From assembly GCF_027111315.2 (NCBI RefSeq), contig NZ_CP114289.2:4030001-4094000 (forward strand): a stretch of 64,000 nt of DNA, in the 5' to 3' direction. This stretch comes from Flavobacterium limnophilum (lineage in GTDB: Bacteria > Bacteroidota > Bacteroidia > Flavobacteriales > Flavobacteriaceae). The translations under genes were made by a program, and so were the position numbers. The notes beneath the pieces were generated by a model. That model ran no database searches. It was not told the origin of the DNA and saw only the letters and a program-made list of their open reading frames with translations. Each line of letters opens with the position of its first letter. The stretch's first letter is position 1. Shown here one piece after another: positions 62,210 to 64,000 of the stretch.

Positions 62210-64000
62210 TGCCATTTTGCTTTTTGTTTATGGAATCATTTATGCTTGCGCTGGAGGAGACGATTGGGGTTGGTCATTCGATTCTAATTTCACGCCAGAA
62301 GCTTTTGTGGACAAATCCTATACGCCATTATTTTTGTCGCAATATTTCTTTTATACAGGTTTTGATACCGAGCATAATTCGAGATTCAATGACGAAATTG
62401 TTCAAGACTGGGCGGATTTCTTGAAAGGGAAAATGGATGTCAAAACGGTACGTTTCTTTCTTATCGACTCAAGTGCAACCGATATCAAGAAAATACAAGA
62501 CTTCTATATAACCCAGAAAAACAATTCCGTTTCCAATAAATGGTCTAAAAAAATAGACTTAAATGATAGACGAATTAGTGGTTTTTTTACTTTTTTATCG
62601 CTTTCAAAACAAGTAGAAACTGCCTCAATTAGCGATGGCAACAATTGGTCGTATGAACCGGTTGTACAAAAAACGTTCAACAACATCAAAACGATAAAGA
62701 CAATCGAAAATAGATACAATACGGTGTCGGATTTGTTTTTGAAAAATCGTTATTGGTTTCAAACGATTAAAGCTTATTTTTATAATGGTGATCAACAAAC
62801 TGCCATTGCTTTTTTTCAAAAAACCGAAAATACAGTGCCAAAAAACACTCTTTACTATCGCGCTTTGGCTTATATAGCAGGAATGAATTATAAAAAGAAA
62901 AATTACGCCTTATCAAATTATCAATACAGTCAGGTTTTTGATAAATGCCCAGCAATGCGAGTGGTTTCGGCATATTGTTTTCATCCAAAAGAGGAAAAAG
63001 ACTGGAAAGAATCTTTGAATTTAGCCAAAACCAATGAAGGAAAAGCCGCACTTTGGGCAATTCAAGGCTATTATGGAGACGAAGAAAAAGCCATTGCCGA
63101 AATCTATAATTTGCAACCTAAAAGTGAACATTTGGATTATTTATTGACCCGATTAATTAACAACCAAGAGACTAAAATTGACAATTCTTTCAAAGAAAAA
63201 TCGGTTGTCGAAAACAAGAAAAGAACCAAAGACAGCATTCACAAATCGACGATTGATTTGGTGGTTAAAATCGCACAATCGGACAAAACCGCAAAACCCT
63301 ATTTGTGGAATGTTGCTGCAGGGTATTTGGAAACTTTGAACGGCAATTATGCACAAGCCGACAAGAATTTTGACAAAGCCGAAAGCAAAATGCCTCAAAC
63401 ACCGTTGGCAATCAGTCAAGTTCGTCTGCTTCGATTCGTGAATAATTTGAGTAAAATAGAGAAGATAGGTTCCAATAATGAAAAAACAATTCTAAAAGAT
63501 TTGACTTGGTTGTACAACGAAACACCTAAAAATAATATTGAAAATTTTCGATATTATAATGCGACAGCTTGGAGCAAAAAATACCTGTCGGCATTGTATA
63601 AATCGCAAAAAAATGAAGTAATGGCGGAGTTGTTTGACAGAGACAATAACTTTTATGACAATGAAGAGAATTTGAAAGCCATGAAGGTTTTTTTGTCCAA
63701 AAACAATAAAACCGAAATAGAAAAAATTGGCGTTGGTGTTTATGATGTGACACTTGACGACATCAATAATTATCAGGCGGTAGTTGCCACATTTGCCAAT
63801 AAAATTCCAGAAGCAATCGAGTTTATGCAAAAAACAAATAAACTACAAGAAACAAAATTTTACGGAAATCCATTCAACGGTAGCATCAAAGATTGTCACG
63901 ATTGCGACCACGTTGCTTATCAAAAGAAGAAATATTCGCAAATCGATTTCTTGAATACCATAAAAACGATGCAGGAGAATGTTGCCAAAGGCGAAGATGT
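62169..64000 (+). CDS. Large TPR-like lipoprotein, 3' end outside window
   Basis: Starts at an ATG within the preceding gene, in another frame, and stays open to the last base: 610 codons are visible. The N-terminus MKKTFLNKLLLGF, then SAILLFVYGIIYAC, is a lipoprotein signal with GG after the Cys. The mature sequence begins GDDWGWSFDSNFTPEAFVDK and SYTPLFLSQYFFYTG. Further on come TPR-like helices: NRYWFQTIKAYFYNGDQQTA, LYYRALAYIAGMNYKKKNYA, LWNVAAGYLETLNGNYAQAD. Near the visible end is a Cys pair (KDCHDCDHVAYQKKK), a CxxC that could bind metal or heme. Function unknown; with the preceding gene it forms a two-lipoprotein unit with an own promoter. Confidence 0.8.
   Translation, partial: MKKTFLNKLLLGFSAILLFVYGIIYACAGGDDWGWSFDSNFTPEAFVDKSYTPLFLSQYFFYTGFDTEHNSRFNDEIVQDWADFLKGKMDVKTVRFFLIDSSATDIKKIQDFYITQKNNSVSNKWSKKIDLNDRRISGFFTFLSLSKQVETASISDGNNWSYEPVVQKTFNNIKTIKTIENRYNTVSDLFLKNRYWFQTIKAYFYNGDQQTAIAFFQKTENTVPKNTLYYRALAYIAGMNYKKKNYALSNYQYSQVFDKCPAMRVVSAYCFHPKEEKDWKESLNLAKTNEGKAALWAIQGYYGDEEKAIAEIYNLQPKSEHLDYLLTRLINNQETKIDNSFKEKSVVENKKRTKDSIHKSTIDLVVKIAQSDKTAKPYLWNVAAGYLETLNGNYAQADKNFDKAESKMPQTPLAISQVRLLRFVNNLSKIEKIGSNNEKTILKDLTWLYNETPKNNIENFRYYNATAWSKKYLSALYKSQKNEVMAELFDRDNNFYDNEENLKAMKVFLSKNNKTEIEKIGVGVYDVTLDDINNYQAVVATFANKIPEAIEFMQKTNKLQETKFYGNPFNGSIKDCHDCDHVAYQKKKYSQIDFLNTIKTMQENVAKGED

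Noticed and set aside
1..64000. CRISPR array, tRNA, rRNA, prophage, complete insertion sequence
   Set aside because: No regularly spaced direct repeats of CRISPR type, no tRNA-like cloverleaf noticed, no transposase or integrase ORF and no phage structural gene. A tRNAscan or Infernal run was not possible here.

Overview
The window is a low-GC chromosome segment from a member of the Bacteroidota, most likely the family Flavobacteriaceae (Flavobacterium or a close relative). The support is: promoters of the Bacteroidota form TTTG-N19/20-TAnnTTTG, rare Shine-Dalgarno sites, a protein with a type IX secretion (T9SS) C-terminal sorting domain, an IPExxxVDY-family protein, a CarboxypepD-reg-like TonB receptor, OmpA proteins with thrombospondin type 3 repeats, and a single large SdhC without SdhD. 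Most of it is ordinary housekeeping DNA, with small mobile or regulatory insertions. No rRNA, tRNA, CRISPR array, prophage or complete insertion sequence was seen.

Layout. 1-2572: tail of a glycan locus (FAD oxidoreductase end, GT39-like membrane protein) running into recO. 2611-3339: a self-contained membrane protein/XRE regulator pair with its own repeated operator. 3486-7969: ileS, a TraR/DksA-like gene and lspA. 8141-9935 (minus): 5-formyl-THF cyclo-ligase and a PLP decarboxylase. 10034-14044: uvrC and a patatin/Omp85 fusion. 14300-14447: a probable orphan small RNA. 14506-22607: DUF3108 protein, M23 lipoprotein, pgi, TonB receptor, small membrane protein and RlpA-like protein. 22608-24512 (minus): CYTH protein and TPR/T9SS protein. 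24604-30199: dinB, then pyk, IPExxxVDY, rnc, fabF and acpP on the minus strand. 30374-36484: purN, rnhA, an unknown gene, a PfkB kinase, a PurF-type amidotransferase and superoxide dismutase.

36599-51714 is the most accessory-looking part. It holds a structured intergenic repeat, a divergent XRE regulator/HsdR-N-type nuclease pair with two perfect 16-bp inverted operators, an AddA-like helicase-nuclease gene interrupted in frame by a DUF559 endonuclease cassette with hairpin ends, kbl, two tandem near-identical ompA genes, the AddB-like partner, an alpha/beta hydrolase and an AbiH-type abortive-infection gene. 51736-54242 has a TIGR00266 protein and an M24 peptidase on the minus strand, separated by a 124-bp inverted-repeat element. 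54531-58497 is the succinate dehydrogenase operon sdhC-sdhA-sdhB, split between sdhA and sdhB by a 23S-IVS-type four-helix-bundle gene with imperfect terminal inverted repeats. A third copy of its end repeat lies just after sdhB. 58634-64000: a nitrilase-family amidase, an Ig-like lipoprotein on the minus strand, and two overlapping unknown lipoprotein genes, the last running off the window.

The strongest candidates for something new are two small ORF-bearing insertions that sit in essential-type genes without breaking them: the DUF559 cassette inside addA (160 codons, frame kept) and the four-helix-bundle element inside the sdh operon. Both have hairpin or inverted-repeat ends, and neither carries a recognisable transposase.
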